This document shows positions 55,188 through 64,000 of a stretch of 64,000 bases of DNA, piece after piece (the stretch's first letter is position 1; each line of letters opens with the position of its first letter). The notes beneath the pieces are model-generated. The model was given only the letters and a program-made list of their open reading frames with translations. It was not told the origin of the DNA and made no database searches. A program made the position numbers and the translations under genes. The stretch spans positions 1,178,001 to 1,242,000 of the forward strand of contig NZ_JAKGAQ010000001.1 of the NCBI RefSeq assembly GCF_021532615.1, in the 5' to 3' direction. Source of the DNA: Octadecabacter dasysiphoniae (GTDB lineage: Bacteria; Pseudomonadota; Alphaproteobacteria; Rhodobacterales; Rhodobacteraceae).

Positions 55188-58100
55188 ATGTCTGATTATA
55201 CAATTGACTGGTCACATACGAACGTAGACGGCAACAACACGATTGCCGGTCCGGACGGAAACATCAACGTAAGCATCGCAACGCCGCAAAACGGCGAAGG
55301 CAAGCAGTGGTTCGTCGAGAACGGCATGCTGAAGAACTGGGATGTGACGCACGACAGCTCAGCCGATATTACGTTCTCCGAGGAAGTCGAGAATGTGAAC
55401 TTCACGTTGCTGGACGTGGATCGCCTTGATGAAATTACCATCATGACGAAAGACGCAGACGGCAACGCGGTTGAAGTCGAGTTCGAAGCAACAGGCGTTC
55501 ACGATGTGAACGGCAATGTTGTGACTGGTACGCAGACAAACGCGCCTGGCCCGGGTGCAGACAACAGCGTTCAAGACATCAACATCCACATCCCTGGCCC
55601 TGTCATGACATTCTGGATTGTTCTGGATGACGGACCAGAGCGCAGCTATTCCGGCACGGTTGCTGTCAGCGACATCCACTTTGACGTGGCATCCACCGAA
55701 GACGGTTATGTAGACGGCACAGCTGGCGACGATGAAATCATCGTCAACGAATACGAAGATGCGGACGGCGACGAGATTGACGACAACGACGCCATCCTTC
55801 CCGGTGAAGGCGCGCAGGACGATATCGTTCTGGCTGGCGCTGGCGACGATCTTGTGATGGCCAAAGACGGCGACGACGAAATCTATGGCGGCAACGGCGA
55901 TGACACGCTGTGCGGTCAGGATGGCGACGACGTTGTATATGGCGGCCGCGGCAATGACATTCTTGAAGGCATGAACAACAACGACGTTCTGCTGGGTGAG
56001 CAAGGCAACGACACGCTGTATGGCGATGCGGGCGAAGACATCATGTCCGGCGGCACAGGCCACGACGAAATCTTTGGCGGTGCGGGCGACGATCTGGCGT
56101 CTGGCGGCAAAGGCAACGACGCCATCAACATGGGCAACGGCAATGACGTGGCCTATGGCGGTCTTGGCGCGGACAGCATCATCGGTGGTGCCGGCAACGA
56201 CACGCTGATCGGTGGCAACCAGTCGTTCAACGGCACGCAGGATTTCAACGATCTGGCGGCTGGCGAATTGGTGGATGGTCAGTACATCGGCGAAGGCGTG
56301 ACAATCACGTCTGGCGACCCGAAGACGCCTGTTATGGCGTTTGATACAGCCAACCCAACAGGTGGCGATGACGATCTTGCGACAAACAACCTTGGTAAGG
56401 TTCTGATCCTGTCCGAAGACCGCGACGGATCCGACCCTGACGACAACGCATCTGGCGGGTCGTTCTTTATCAACTTTGAAAACCCTGCATCTGTGACGGC
56501 TTTGACGTTGCTGGACGCGGATGGTGGTGCTTGGGTCAAGTATTACGACATGAACGGCAACTTGTTGCAGCAGGTCGATGTGACCACTGCGGACAATGGC
56601 CAGCATGTTGTGAACACGAACCTGGATAATGTTGCACAGATCGAAGTGATCCTTGGCAATTCCGGCGCGATCGACAACCTGACGTATTCCATCGACCCCG
56701 ACAACATGGATGGCAACGACGTCATCGCGGGTGGCGACGGTGAAGATTACATCGAAGGTAACGCTGGCAACGACAGCATCGACGGCGGCAACGACGACGA
56801 TGAAATCTATGGCGGCGACGGCAATGACCGTATCTTCGGCAACGACGGCGACGATGTGGCCTTTGGTGGCGCTGGCGACGACAACATGGGCGGCGCGGAC
56901 AACGGCAACGACGAATACTACGGCGGCGCTGGCAACGACATGTTCGAAACCTCGTTCGGCGACGACACGCTGTATGGCGGCGAAGGCAACGACAACCTTT
57001 GGGCGTCTTCTGACAACGACACCGTCTTTGGCGGCACGGGCGACGATAGCGCCTTTGGTGGCCACGGCGATGACATTGTGTATGGCGACGAAGGCAACGA
57101 CACCGTGTCCGGCGGGTCCGGGTCTGACTCCGTATTTGGCGGCGCAGGCGACGACATCGTCGAAGGCGGCGGTAACTTCAAAGACGACAACGGTGTTGAC
57201 GGCCCAGACGCGCTGTTTGGCGGCGACGGATCTGACACCATTATCGGTGGCGCAGGCGACGTTGTTGACGGTGGCGCAACCGGATCGGACTACGACGTTC
57301 TTGACCTGACGGGTCAGGGGTCGTTCGTTCTGGAAAATGTTGTGTCTGACACAACAACAGGCGGCAACGGCAACGGTTTCAACGGCACGGTTGTGTTTGT
57401 TGATGGTGACGGCAACCCGACGGGCGAAACGCTGACCTTCACAGACATCGAAGAAATCATCGGTGACGAAGTGAACCGTGGCCCTGATGCGGCGGACGAC
57501 GTTGCAACTGTTGACGAAGACGGTTCCGTGATCATCAACGTTCTGGGCAACGACAGCGACCCGGACGGTGATCCGCTGGAAGTGACTGACGCAACGTCCC
57601 CGAACGGCACTGTGACCATCAACGCGGATGGCACACTGACATTCGAGCCTGCCGACGACTTTAACGGCAACACCACCATCACCTACACCATCGACGATGG
57701 TCAGGGCGGCACGGACACAGCGACAGTCAACGTCACAGTGAACCCTGTCAACGATGGGCCTGTTGCAAACGATGACGTGGCCGAAACAGATGAGGACACA
57801 GCTGTCATCATCGACGTTCTGGGCAACGACACGGACGTCGATGGCGATGATCTGACTGTCACGGATGCGACGTCCCCTAACGGTGACGTGACCATCAATG
57901 GCGACGGTACGATCACGTTTGAACCAGCACCTGACTTCTCCGGTGAGACAACGATCACGTACACAATCGATGATGGCAACGGCGGCACAGATACGGCCAC
58001 TGTCACTGTGACGGTTGGCGAAGTGAACGATGGTCCTGACGCGGTTGATGACGCCAACACAACAGACGAAGACACGTCTGTAACGGTTGATCTGCTGGCC

Positions 58101-61100
58101 AACGACACAGACCCAGAGGGCGATGACCTTGAGGTTATTTCGGCCACTCTGATTTCTGGCGAAGGTACGATCACAGATAACGGCGACGGGACTGTCACGT
58201 TTGAGCCAGCAGAAGACTTCAACGGCGAAGCGGTGATCGAATACACGATTAGCGATGGCAACGGCGGCGAAGACACAGCCCAGCACACGATCACTGTAGA
58301 TGCGGTGAATGATGCGCCGGATGCGGTGGATGATGCCTCTGTTACGGATGAGGACACAGCGGTCATCGTTGATCTTCTGGCCAACGACACCGACGTTGAT
58401 GGTGATGACCTGACGGTTGTCGAAGCCACGGTTCCGGCCGAACAGGGCACGCTGGTCGACAATGGTGATGGCACAGTGACGTTCACGCCTGCTGACAACT
58501 TCACCGGTGAAGCGACAATCAGCTACACCATCGAAGACGAAGACGGCCTGACAGATTCAGCGGTTCACACCATCGACGTGGCTGCGGTTCAGGATGCGCC
58601 AGAAGCAGAAGACGACGTTGCTGAGACAGATGAGGACACACCTGTCACCATCGATGTGTTGGACAACGACAGCGATCCGGACGGTGATCCTTTGGAGGTG
58701 ACCGAGGCGACATCGCCTGACGGTGACGTTACGATCAATGCTGATGGTACGATCACGTTTGACCCTGCTGAAAACTTCAACGGCGACACAACGATCACCT
58801 ACACGGTTGAGGACCCAGACGGGAATTCCGACACCGCGACTGTGACCGTCACAGTGAACCCGGTGAACGACGCACCAGAGGCCAACGACGACGCAGATGT
58901 GACCGACTTCAACTCGCCTGTTATCATTGACCTTCTGGACAACGACACAGACGTGGACGGTGATGATCTGTCCGTCACAGCGGTTTCTGTTCCGGTTGAG
59001 CAGGGCACAATCGTCAACAACAACGACGGTACGGCCACGTTCACACCTGCCATGGGCTTCACCGGTGTTGCGACAGTCAGCTACACCATCGCAGACGAAG
59101 AAGGCCTGACAGACGACGCAGAGCACACGATCACCGTGGGCGACGCACCGTTGGACGGCACTGTCGAAGGCACAGCCGGTGATGACATCATCGATGGCGG
59201 TTACTTGGGCGATCCGGACGGCGACCGCGTTGACAACGACGACGCGATCCTGCCCGGCGATGTTGAGGACGACGACCTGATCTACGGCTTTGGCGGCGAC
59301 GACACGATCCTTGCGGGTCAGGGCGACGACGAAGTGTTCGGTGGCGACGGTAACGACGTTATCCTTGGTCAGGACGGCAACGATACGCTGTCCGGCGACG
59401 CTGGCGAAGACAACATCACAGGCGGCAAAGACAACGACACCATCTTTGGTGGCGATGACAATGACACGCTTGACGGTGACAGCGGCGACGACAGCATCCA
59501 GGGCAACGAAGGTGACGACAGCATCCTTGGCGGCGGCGGTGATGATATCATCCGCGGCGGCGATGGTGACGACGTGATCGACGGTGAAAACAACGATGAC
59601 ATGATCTTTGGCGGTGCCGGCGATGATGACCTCAGCGGTGGAACCGGCGTTGACAAAATCGAAGGCGGATCTGGCGACGATACAATCGACGGCGGCGCTG
59701 GCGATGATGATCTGTGGGGCGCGTCTGGCGACGACACAGTGTTTGGCGGAACTGGCAACGACACCATCGCAACGGCCGAAGGCAGCGATGTGGTTGAAGG
59801 CGGCGACGGCAACGACACCATCGACACCAGCAACGATCAGGTTCCTCTTCCTGATCTGAGCTTTGGCGACATTATCCCTGCGGATGGTGATTTCCCTGGT
59901 TCGTCCCCGACAGATGACCTCGACACTGTGTTCGGTGGTGCTGGCAACGATACAATCACAACAGGCGACGACGCTGACGTGATCTTTGGTGGCACAGGCC
60001 GCGACGTGATCGACGGTGGTATCGACGCTGACGAAATCGACGGTGGTGACGGCAACGACACGATCATCGGTGGCGAAGGGTCTGACACGATCTTTGGTGG
60101 CGAAGGCAACGATACGATCTTTGCAGGGCTTGAGCCTGGCACAGACCTCTTCGGTATCCCTGAGCAGTTCGACGATGACCTTGGCGATCCTGAGCCCGAC
60201 AACGGCGACGATCTGGTCTTCGGTGGCGCTGGCAATGACACCATCCTTGGTGCCGACGACAGTGACGAACTTTATGGTGACGACGGCGACGACTTCATCG
60301 ACGGTGAAATCGACGACGACGAACTGTTCGGCGGCGCGGGCAACGATACGCTCCTCGGTGGCGAAGGCGACGACATCCTCAAGGGCGAAGAGGGTGACGA
60401 CATCCTTGACGGCGAAGAAGGTGACGACGTTCTGTTCGGCGGTGTTGGCGAAGATACCCTTGATGGCGGCGACGGCGATGATCGTTTGGCCGGTGGTCAG
60501 GACGACGATGTGGTCAACGGCGGCGACGGTGATGACACCGTATCCGGCAACGACGGCAACGACACGCTGACAGGCGGCGACGGCGAAGACTTCATCAACG
60601 GTGGCGCGGATCGCGATGTGATCCTTGGCGGTAACGGTGGTGATGTGGTCAACGGCGGCAACGCTGGCGACGACTTCGACACACTGGACCTGACGGGTGC
60701 GGGCGTTGATTTCATCACCTACACGTCTGCGGATCGTGAAGACGGTATCGTCAACTTCCTTGACGGAACCACCATGACGTTCGAAGAAATCGAGAACGTG
60801 GTGCCATGCTTTACGCCGGGTACAACGATCGCGACACCGAAAGGCGAACGTCTGGTCGAGGAGCTTCGCGAAGGCGACCGGATCATCACACGTGACAACG
60901 GCATCCAAGAGATCCGTTGGACAGGCCGCAAAGAGATGACGGGCAAGGCACTTGTGGCCAATCCGCACCTCAAGCCGATCCTGGTACGTGCCGGTGCCCT
61001 CGGGAATGGTCTGCCAGAGCGTGATATGCTGGTATCGCCAAACCACCGGATGCTGGTCGCATCAGACAAAACGCAACTTTATTTCGAAGAGCGTGAAGTT

Positions 61101-61388
61101 CTGGCCGCTGCCAAGCACCTTGTTGGATCCGAAGGTATCCATGCTGTTGATGTGATGGGCACTGCCTACATTCACTTCATGTTCGACAACCACGAAGTGG
61201 TGCTGTCAAACGGTGCATGGACTGAAAGCTTCCAGCCTGGCGATTATTCCCTCAAGGGGATCGGCAACGCGCAGCGCAACGAAATCTTTGAGCTCTTCCC
61301 AGAGCTTCAGGAAAAGCAGGGTCTGGAAGGATACCAGTCTGCACGTCGCGCGCTGAAGAAACACGAAGCCAAGCTTTTGGTGAAGTAA
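55188..61388 (+). CDS. giant RTX protein with tandem Ig-like repeats and C-terminal Hint domain
   Basis: The 2,066-residue, very acidic protein has no N-terminal signal peptide, consistent with type I secretion. Order: an N-terminal beta-rich domain (1-175), RTX Ca-binding nonapeptides (about 210-344), another non-repeat beta domain (345-505), RTX block 2 (508-697), six tandem-95/cadherin-like Ig repeats of about 93 residues (761-1319), RTX block 3 (1325-1833) and a Hint (hedgehog/intein-like) domain starting at Cys1874 in VVPCFTPGTTI, with SPNHRML further on. Hint domains can cut the chain autocatalytically. It is probably a calcium-stiffened surface or extracellular protein, for example an adhesin. 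I chose ATG 55188, with TAGGA 7 bases upstream. No type I secretion genes are in the window. Confidence 0.88.
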   Translation: MSDYTIDWSHTNVDGNNTIAGPDGNINVSIATPQNGEGKQWFVENGMLKNWDVTHDSSADITFSEEVENVNFTLLDVDRLDEITIMTKDADGNAVEVEFEATGVHDVNGNVVTGTQTNAPGPGADNSVQDINIHIPGPVMTFWIVLDDGPERSYSGTVAVSDIHFDVASTEDGYVDGTAGDDEIIVNEYEDADGDEIDDNDAILPGEGAQDDIVLAGAGDDLVMAKDGDDEIYGGNGDDTLCGQDGDDVVYGGRGNDILEGMNNNDVLLGEQGNDTLYGDAGEDIMSGGTGHDEIFGGAGDDLASGGKGNDAINMGNGNDVAYGGLGADSIIGGAGNDTLIGGNQSFNGTQDFNDLAAGELVDGQYIGEGVTITSGDPKTPVMAFDTANPTGGDDDLATNNLGKVLILSEDRDGSDPDDNASGGSFFINFENPASVTALTLLDADGGAWVKYYDMNGNLLQQVDVTTADNGQHVVNTNLDNVAQIEVILGNSGAIDNLTYSIDPDNMDGNDVIAGGDGEDYIEGNAGNDSIDGGNDDDEIYGGDGNDRIFGNDGDDVAFGGAGDDNMGGADNGNDEYYGGAGNDMFETSFGDDTLYGGEGNDNLWASSDNDTVFGGTGDDSAFGGHGDDIVYGDEGNDTVSGGSGSDSVFGGAGDDIVEGGGNFKDDNGVDGPDALFGGDGSDTIIGGAGDVVDGGATGSDYDVLDLTGQGSFVLENVVSDTTTGGNGNGFNGTVVFVDGDGNPTGETLTFTDIEEIIGDEVNRGPDAADDVATVDEDGSVIINVLGNDSDPDGDPLEVTDATSPNGTVTINADGTLTFEPADDFNGNTTITYTIDDGQGGTDTATVNVTVNPVNDGPVANDDVAETDEDTAVIIDVLGNDTDVDGDDLTVTDATSPNGDVTINGDGTITFEPAPDFSGETTITYTIDDGNGGTDTATVTVTVGEVNDGPDAVDDANTTDEDTSVTVDLLANDTDPEGDDLEVISATLISGEGTITDNGDGTVTFEPAEDFNGEAVIEYTISDGNGGEDTAQHTITVDAVNDAPDAVDDASVTDEDTAVIVDLLANDTDVDGDDLTVVEATVPAEQGTLVDNGDGTVTFTPADNFTGEATISYTIEDEDGLTDSAVHTIDVAAVQDAPEAEDDVAETDEDTPVTIDVLDNDSDPDGDPLEVTEATSPDGDVTINADGTITFDPAENFNGDTTITYTVEDPDGNSDTATVTVTVNPVNDAPEANDDADVTDFNSPVIIDLLDNDTDVDGDDLSVTAVSVPVEQGTIVNNNDGTATFTPAMGFTGVATVSYTIADEEGLTDDAEHTITVGDAPLDGTVEGTAGDDIIDGGYLGDPDGDRVDNDDAILPGDVEDDDLIYGFGGDDTILAGQGDDEVFGGDGNDVILGQDGNDTLSGDAGEDNITGGKDNDTIFGGDDNDTLDGDSGDDSIQGNEGDDSILGGGGDDIIRGGDGDDVIDGENNDDMIFGGAGDDDLSGGTGVDKIEGGSGDDTIDGGAGDDDLWGASGDDTVFGGTGNDTIATAEGSDVVEGGDGNDTIDTSNDQVPLPDLSFGDIIPADGDFPGSSPTDDLDTVFGGAGNDTITTGDDADVIFGGTGRDVIDGGIDADEIDGGDGNDTIIGGEGSDTIFGGEGNDTIFAGLEPGTDLFGIPEQFDDDLGDPEPDNGDDLVFGGAGNDTILGADDSDELYGDDGDDFIDGEIDDDELFGGAGNDTLLGGEGDDILKGEEGDDILDGEEGDDVLFGGVGEDTLDGGDGDDRLAGGQDDDVVNGGDGDDTVSGNDGNDTLTGGDGEDFINGGADRDVILGGNGGDVVNGGNAGDDFDTLDLTGAGVDFITYTSADREDGIVNFLDGTTMTFEEIENVVPCFTPGTTIATPKGERLVEELREGDRIITRDNGIQEIRWTGRKEMTGKALVANPHLKPILVRAGALGNGLPERDMLVSPNHRMLVASDKTQLYFEEREVLAAAKHLVGSEGIHAVDVMGTAYIHFMFDNHEVVLSNGAWTESFQPGDYSLKGIGNAQRNEIFELFPELQEKQGLEGYQSARRALKKHEAKLLVK
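55816..56220 (+). repeat. RTX nonapeptide block 1
   Basis: About 15 tandem 27-base units encode GGxGxDxux calcium-binding nonapeptides, such as GAGDDLVMA and GGNGDDTLC. One unit carries the rare Cys242 in place of the usual aromatic or Ser residue. Confidence 0.85.
56712..57278 (+). repeat. RTX nonapeptide block 2
   Basis: About 20 tandem 27-base units, some degenerate, encode calcium-binding nonapeptides such as GGDGNDRIF and GGAGDDIVE. A short non-repeat stretch (GGGNFKDDNGVDGPDALF) interrupts it near the end. Confidence 0.85.
57469..59145 (+). repeat. six tandem Ig-like (tandem-95/cadherin-like) repeats
   Basis: Six units of about 280 bases (93 residues) run head to tail, each with a DDxxxTDEDT start, a DVLGNDSDPDGDPL-type centre and a DGTxTFEPAxDFNG-TITYT end. 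Units 1, 2 and 5 share the SPNG/SPDG..VTIN version; units 3, 4 and 6 have a different loop (such as EQGTLVDNGDGT in 4 and 6). Such domains form stalks in large surface proteins. Confidence 0.85.
59164..60687 (+). repeat. RTX nonapeptide block 3
   Basis: The longest RTX block, interrupted by two linkers (about 59829-59930 and 60121-60220). Units such as GGDGNDTID and GGAGNDTLL bind calcium in a parallel beta roll. It directly precedes the Hint domain. Confidence 0.85.
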
Positions 61389-61433
61389 ACGAATATGCAG
61401 CTGCGGTGGGGTCTTTGGGCCCTGCCGCGATAG

Positions 61434-61471
61434 AAAAGGGCCGGATGCAGGGGTGCATCTGGCCCTTTTTT
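61434..61471. terminator. strong bidirectional terminator
   Basis: A 16-base arm (61434-61449) pairs with 61454-61469 with one G-U pair and a GGGG loop. T6 follows at 61466-61471 for the RTX gene, and the AAAA of the left arm gives a T tract for the opposing gene. Confidence 0.9.
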
Positions 61472-61489
61472 CATGTTCGGATGTTGGGG

Positions 61490-62083
61490 TTAGCGTCCGG
61501 TTTTGGTGCGCCAGTCGGCCCAATCCTGCGGCGTGTCCAGATCAAGGCGCGCGACGTCATTGGGCAGCGGGACCAAGACCGTTTTGGCGATCAGCGGGCG
61601 GACGAGTTCTTCGCCACCTGTGTCGCCCTTAAGGTGGGCAAACCCGCCGCGCACGTCGTCATGAAACACAATCGGGTGGCCCGCTTTGCCGCTTTGCGTT
61701 GCGCCGCGCACGATCGGGGCATCGGGGTGTGCCAGCGCGGCGTGGGCCACGGTGCGCATTTCATCCGCGCCGATTTCGACCAGATCACCAAGCACCATCA
61801 TGAACCGCGCGCATTGGGGCAGCTGCGCGACGGCCCCGCGCATGGTGCCCCCCATGCCTTCAGCCGCGTCAGGCACAACCAAAACGGTGACGTCTAAGTC
61901 ATTGATAATGCTATGCCTCGGGTGGTCGGTATGGGGCAGGGCCACATAAACACCCCCGCCCAACGACACCGCCGCCTGCGCCAAACGGCGCAGTTGCGGC
62001 ACGCCGTCTACCGTTTCAAGCAGCTTGTCACGACCGCCCATGCGGGCAGAGCGTCCGGCCGCCAGGATCAGGATCGGTATCAT
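61490..62083 (-). CDS. MocA-like nucleotidyltransferase (molybdopterin cytidylyltransferase family)
   Basis: The 197-residue NTP-transferase-3 fold protein begins with PILILAAGRSARMGGRDKLL, the nucleotide-binding signature of MobA/MocA proteins, and has VLGDLVEIGADEMRTV with the metal-binding acidic residue and GHPIVFHDDVRGGFAHLKGD later. MocA attaches CMP to molybdopterin for xanthine-dehydrogenase-type enzymes, but no such enzyme is encoded nearby. Its start overlaps the stop of the upstream dimethylglycine-dehydrogenase-like gene by 4 bases. The exact substrate is unproven. Confidence 0.82.
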   Translation of the reverse strand: MIPILILAAGRSARMGGRDKLLETVDGVPQLRRLAQAAVSLGGGVYVALPHTDHPRHSIINDLDVTVLVVPDAAEGMGGTMRGAVAQLPQCARFMMVLGDLVEIGADEMRTVAHAALAHPDAPIVRGATQSGKAGHPIVFHDDVRGGFAHLKGDTGGEELVRPLIAKTVLVPLPNDVARLDLDTPQDWADWRTKTGR

Positions 62084-64000
62084 CCGCGCATCCGCGACCC
62101 GTTGGCGTCAAAGATGGGCGCGGTGATCAGGGTCGCGTTGCGCATTTCACCCAAGATTTCGATCTGTGCCTTTAGGCCGTCAACGGCGTGGTCTTTCGGG
62201 ATCAGTGCGAACGCGATGGATTTGCCCGTGTGATGGCTATAACCGCCCGATGTGCAAAAGCCCTGAACCGTGCCGTCAATGAACACGGGTTCATAGGCAG
62301 TGACGTCGGCGTCGTTGGCATCAACGTCGAACGTGACAAGGCGGCGGGGGGCCGCGTCGGCCTGTGCTGCGGCCTTGCCGATGAAGTCTTTGTCCCATTT
62401 GATGAACCGATCCATCCCCGTTTCGGCCGCTGTATAATCGGGCGAAAACTCCCGCATCCATGACCCGAAAAAGCGATCCAGCCGCAGTGACATAATCGCG
62501 CGCATTCCAAACAAGGACAGGCCCATCGGCTGGCCAGTTTCCCACAGAGTTTTCCACAGGGCGCGTTGGTCCATCGGATCACAGTAAATTTCGTACCCCA
62601 AATCACCTGTGTACGACACCCGATTGACCGTGCAGGCGGTCTGCCCGATGGTCATGGTGCTCACGTCTAAAAATTTCAGATCCGCATCATCGCGCGTGCA
62701 GGCCTTTAGAAGGTCGCGCGCGTTGGGGCCCGCGATGGAAAAGCCGTTCACTTTATCGCTTATATTTTCGATGCTTACGCCGTTGTCTTGATGTTGGAGG
62801 AACCAACGCATGTGCTGGGCCTGCGCACCGTAAGACGCGGTTAAAACAAAGCTGGTTTCGCTTAGACAGGACACCGTGAAATCGCCCAAAAGTTTGCCGT
62901 TTTCAGACAGCATTGGCGTCAGCGAAATGCGGCCCTGTTTGGGAATGCGGCCCGCCATGATCCGGTCCAGCCACGCCCGCGCATTTACACCTTTAACGCG
63001 ATATTTTCCGAAGTTATGCACTTCGGTGATGGCGACGTTTTCGCGTAAGCATTTGACCTCGCGGGCGACGGCATCAAAGGCGTTTGATCGCCGGAACGAC
63101 GGGTCTTCGAATGTGGGTTCATCGCCCTGCGCAAAGTAGTTGGGGACCTCGAGCCCGTATTGATGGCCCCACACGGCGCCAAGGCCAGAAAAGATGTCAT
63201 ACATCGGCGTTGTGCGGTGCGGGCGCGCGGCGGGCAGTTCTTCGTTGGGGTAGGCGATTGAAAACCGTTTTTGATAGTTTTCGATGACTTTGGGGCGGGT
63301 GTAGCCCGGTGTGATCCAGTTCCCAAAGCGCGCGATATCCATCGCAGTTACGTCGCGGTCCGGTTCGCCGTCAATCATCCACTGCGCCAGCGTGAGGCCG
63401 ACGCCGCCGCCTTGGCTGAACCCCGCCATGACCCCGCAGGCCGACCAATATCCGCGCAGGCCTGGGATGGGGCCAACCAGTGGGTTGCCGTCAGGTGCAA
63501 AGGTGAAGGGGCCGTGCACCACCGATTTCACGCCCGCACGGCCCAAGGCCGGAAAGCGTTTGTAGGCGAATTCTATGCTGTCTTCGATCTTGTCAAAATC
63601 ATCGGCCAGCAGTTCATGGCCGAACGTCCACGGTGTGCCGTCCACCGCCCAAGGTCGCGCCTTTTGTTCATAAAATCCGATGCACAGCCCTTTGCCTTCT
63701 TGGCGCAGATAACTTTCGCCGGCAGGGTCCATGACGTGGGGGTGTTCTGTGTCGCGGGCCACGATTTCGGGCACGTCGTCTGTGACGATGTATTGGTGTT
63801 CCATCGGATGCAGGGGGGCGTAAATTCCCGCCATCGCGGCGACTTCGCGTGCCCATAACCCACCCGCGTTCACGACGTTTTCTGTGTGGATCGTGCCTTT
63901 GTCGGTCACGACATCCCATGTTCCATCCGCGCGCTGGGTTGTGGCGGTGACCATGCAATGCGTGACGATGTCCGCCCCGCCCATGCGCGCCGCCTTTGCG
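62080..64000 (-). CDS. dimethylglycine/sarcosine dehydrogenase-like FAD/folate enzyme, 5' end outside the window
   Basis: About 640 C-terminal codons are visible; the N-terminal FAD Rossmann motif lies beyond the edge (the family is about 810-840 residues). Visible parts are the rest of the FAD oxidoreductase domain (VVNAGGLWAREVAAMAG, GPFTFAPDGNPLVGPIPGLR, SACGVMAGFSQGGGVG), a connecting domain (PMYDIFSGLGAVWGHQYGLE) and a GcvT-like tetrahydrofolate aminomethyltransferase domain (from about VAITEVHNFGKYRVKG to the end). Such enzymes demethylate dimethylglycine or sarcosine and load the formaldehyde on tetrahydrofolate. The stop overlaps the MocA-like gene's start. Confidence 0.88.
   Translation of the reverse strand, partial: AKAARMGGADIVTHCMVTATTQRADGTWDVVTDKGTIHTENVVNAGGLWAREVAAMAGIYAPLHPMEHQYIVTDDVPEIVARDTEHPHVMDPAGESYLRQEGKGLCIGFYEQKARPWAVDGTPWTFGHELLADDFDKIEDSIEFAYKRFPALGRAGVKSVVHGPFTFAPDGNPLVGPIPGLRGYWSACGVMAGFSQGGGVGLTLAQWMIDGEPDRDVTAMDIARFGNWITPGYTRPKVIENYQKRFSIAYPNEELPAARPHRTTPMYDIFSGLGAVWGHQYGLEVPNYFAQGDEPTFEDPSFRRSNAFDAVAREVKCLRENVAITEVHNFGKYRVKGVNARAWLDRIMAGRIPKQGRISLTPMLSENGKLLGDFTVSCLSETSFVLTASYGAQAQHMRWFLQHQDNGVSIENISDKVNGFSIAGPNARDLLKACTRDDADLKFLDVSTMTIGQTACTVNRVSYTGDLGYEIYCDPMDQRALWKTLWETGQPMGLSLFGMRAIMSLRLDRFFGSWMREFSPDYTAAETGMDRFIKWDKDFIGKAAAQADAAPRRLVTFDVDANDADVTAYEPVFIDGTVQGFCTSGGYSHHTGKSIAFALIPKDHAVDGLKAQIEILGEMRNATLITAPIFDANGSRMRG

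Noticed and set aside
55359-58286. A 975-codon open frame on the minus strand inside the RTX gene
   Set aside because: It is the mirror of GAC/GGC-rich repeat codons, which rarely give stops in antisense. It has no ribosome-binding site, no recognisable domain and overlaps a well-supported gene entirely. The same applies to the 829-codon frame at 58557-61046.

Overview
The window is ordinary chromosomal DNA of an alphaproteobacterium of the Roseobacter group (Rhodobacteraceae). The evidence is the gene set and its order: a sciP-ctrA pair, the long envelope cluster pyrH/frr/uppS/cdsA/dxr/rseP/bamA/skp/fabZ/lpxA/lpxI/lpxB, aroK-aroB beside xerD, a glycine-rich SSB, a three-gene tetrahydrofolate C1 module, and a giant RTX protein ending in a Hint domain. 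A Loktanella/Yoonia/Octadecabacter-like organism would fit, but the genus is a guess. I see no insertion sequence, prophage, CRISPR array or rRNA operon. There is one tRNA gene, tRNA-Leu(CAA).

Layout. 1-8.2 kb: the 3' end of a HerA-like ATPase gene, a tiny lipoprotein, a CorC-type transporter, the cluster [51-aa membrane protein - periplasmic repeat protein - xerD] divergent from aroK-aroB, then ssb and a lytic transglycosylase. 8.2-15.7 kb: a complete peptide-type ABC importer (binding protein, two permeases, fused double ATPase) with a strong hairpin between the binding-protein gene and the permeases, plus an AraC regulator. 15.8-29.0 kb: miaA divergent from the envelope/lipid A/isoprenoid cluster, in which many genes overlap by 1-4 bases. 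29.0-34.2 kb: an aldolase, a Ppx/GppA phosphatase, the C1 trio (small 'virulence factor' protein, MetF-like reductase, pterin methyltransferase) and a MepA-like murein peptidase. 34.2-41.6 kb: rsmJ, mnmA, sciP, ctrA, ligA, recG. 41.6-42.0 kb: a 40-residue membrane protein gene with a LexA-type box in its promoter and a structured, terminator-ended 3' region. 42.0-54.5 kb: Fe-S scaffold, hisI, gluQ, a methyltransferase, trmFO, an outer-membrane barrel protein, gyrA, ornithine cyclodeaminase, arginase, an Lrp regulator, dsbB, exoD, a YpfJ-type metalloprotease and tRNA-Leu. 54.5-61.5 kb: a 657-base non-coding leader and a 2,066-residue RTX/tandem-Ig/Hint protein. 61.5-64 kb: a MocA-like nucleotidyltransferase and the 3' part of a dimethylglycine/sarcosine dehydrogenase-like gene that runs off the window.

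Working together: the central cluster supplies undecaprenyl-PP (uppS), CDP-diacylglycerol (cdsA), MEP-pathway isoprenoids (dxr), lipid A (fabZ, lpxA, lpxI, lpxB) and outer-membrane protein assembly (bamA, skp). CtrA and SciP form an activator/inhibitor pair that controls motility and cell-cycle genes. Arginase and ornithine cyclodeaminase turn arginine into proline, probably under the divergent Lrp regulator.

Most worth a second look: the LexA-box-controlled 40-aa membrane protein with its hairpin-rich 3' region carrying repeated CTGTC motifs (41,580-41,995); the unrecognised 41-aa membrane protein between rseP and bamA; the MepA-like peptidase; the insertion in LpxI; the 20-bp-phased operator-like repeats before the Lrp gene; and the 11-bp tandem repeat upstream of trmFO. 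All functional statements rest on reading the sequence; no database search was run.
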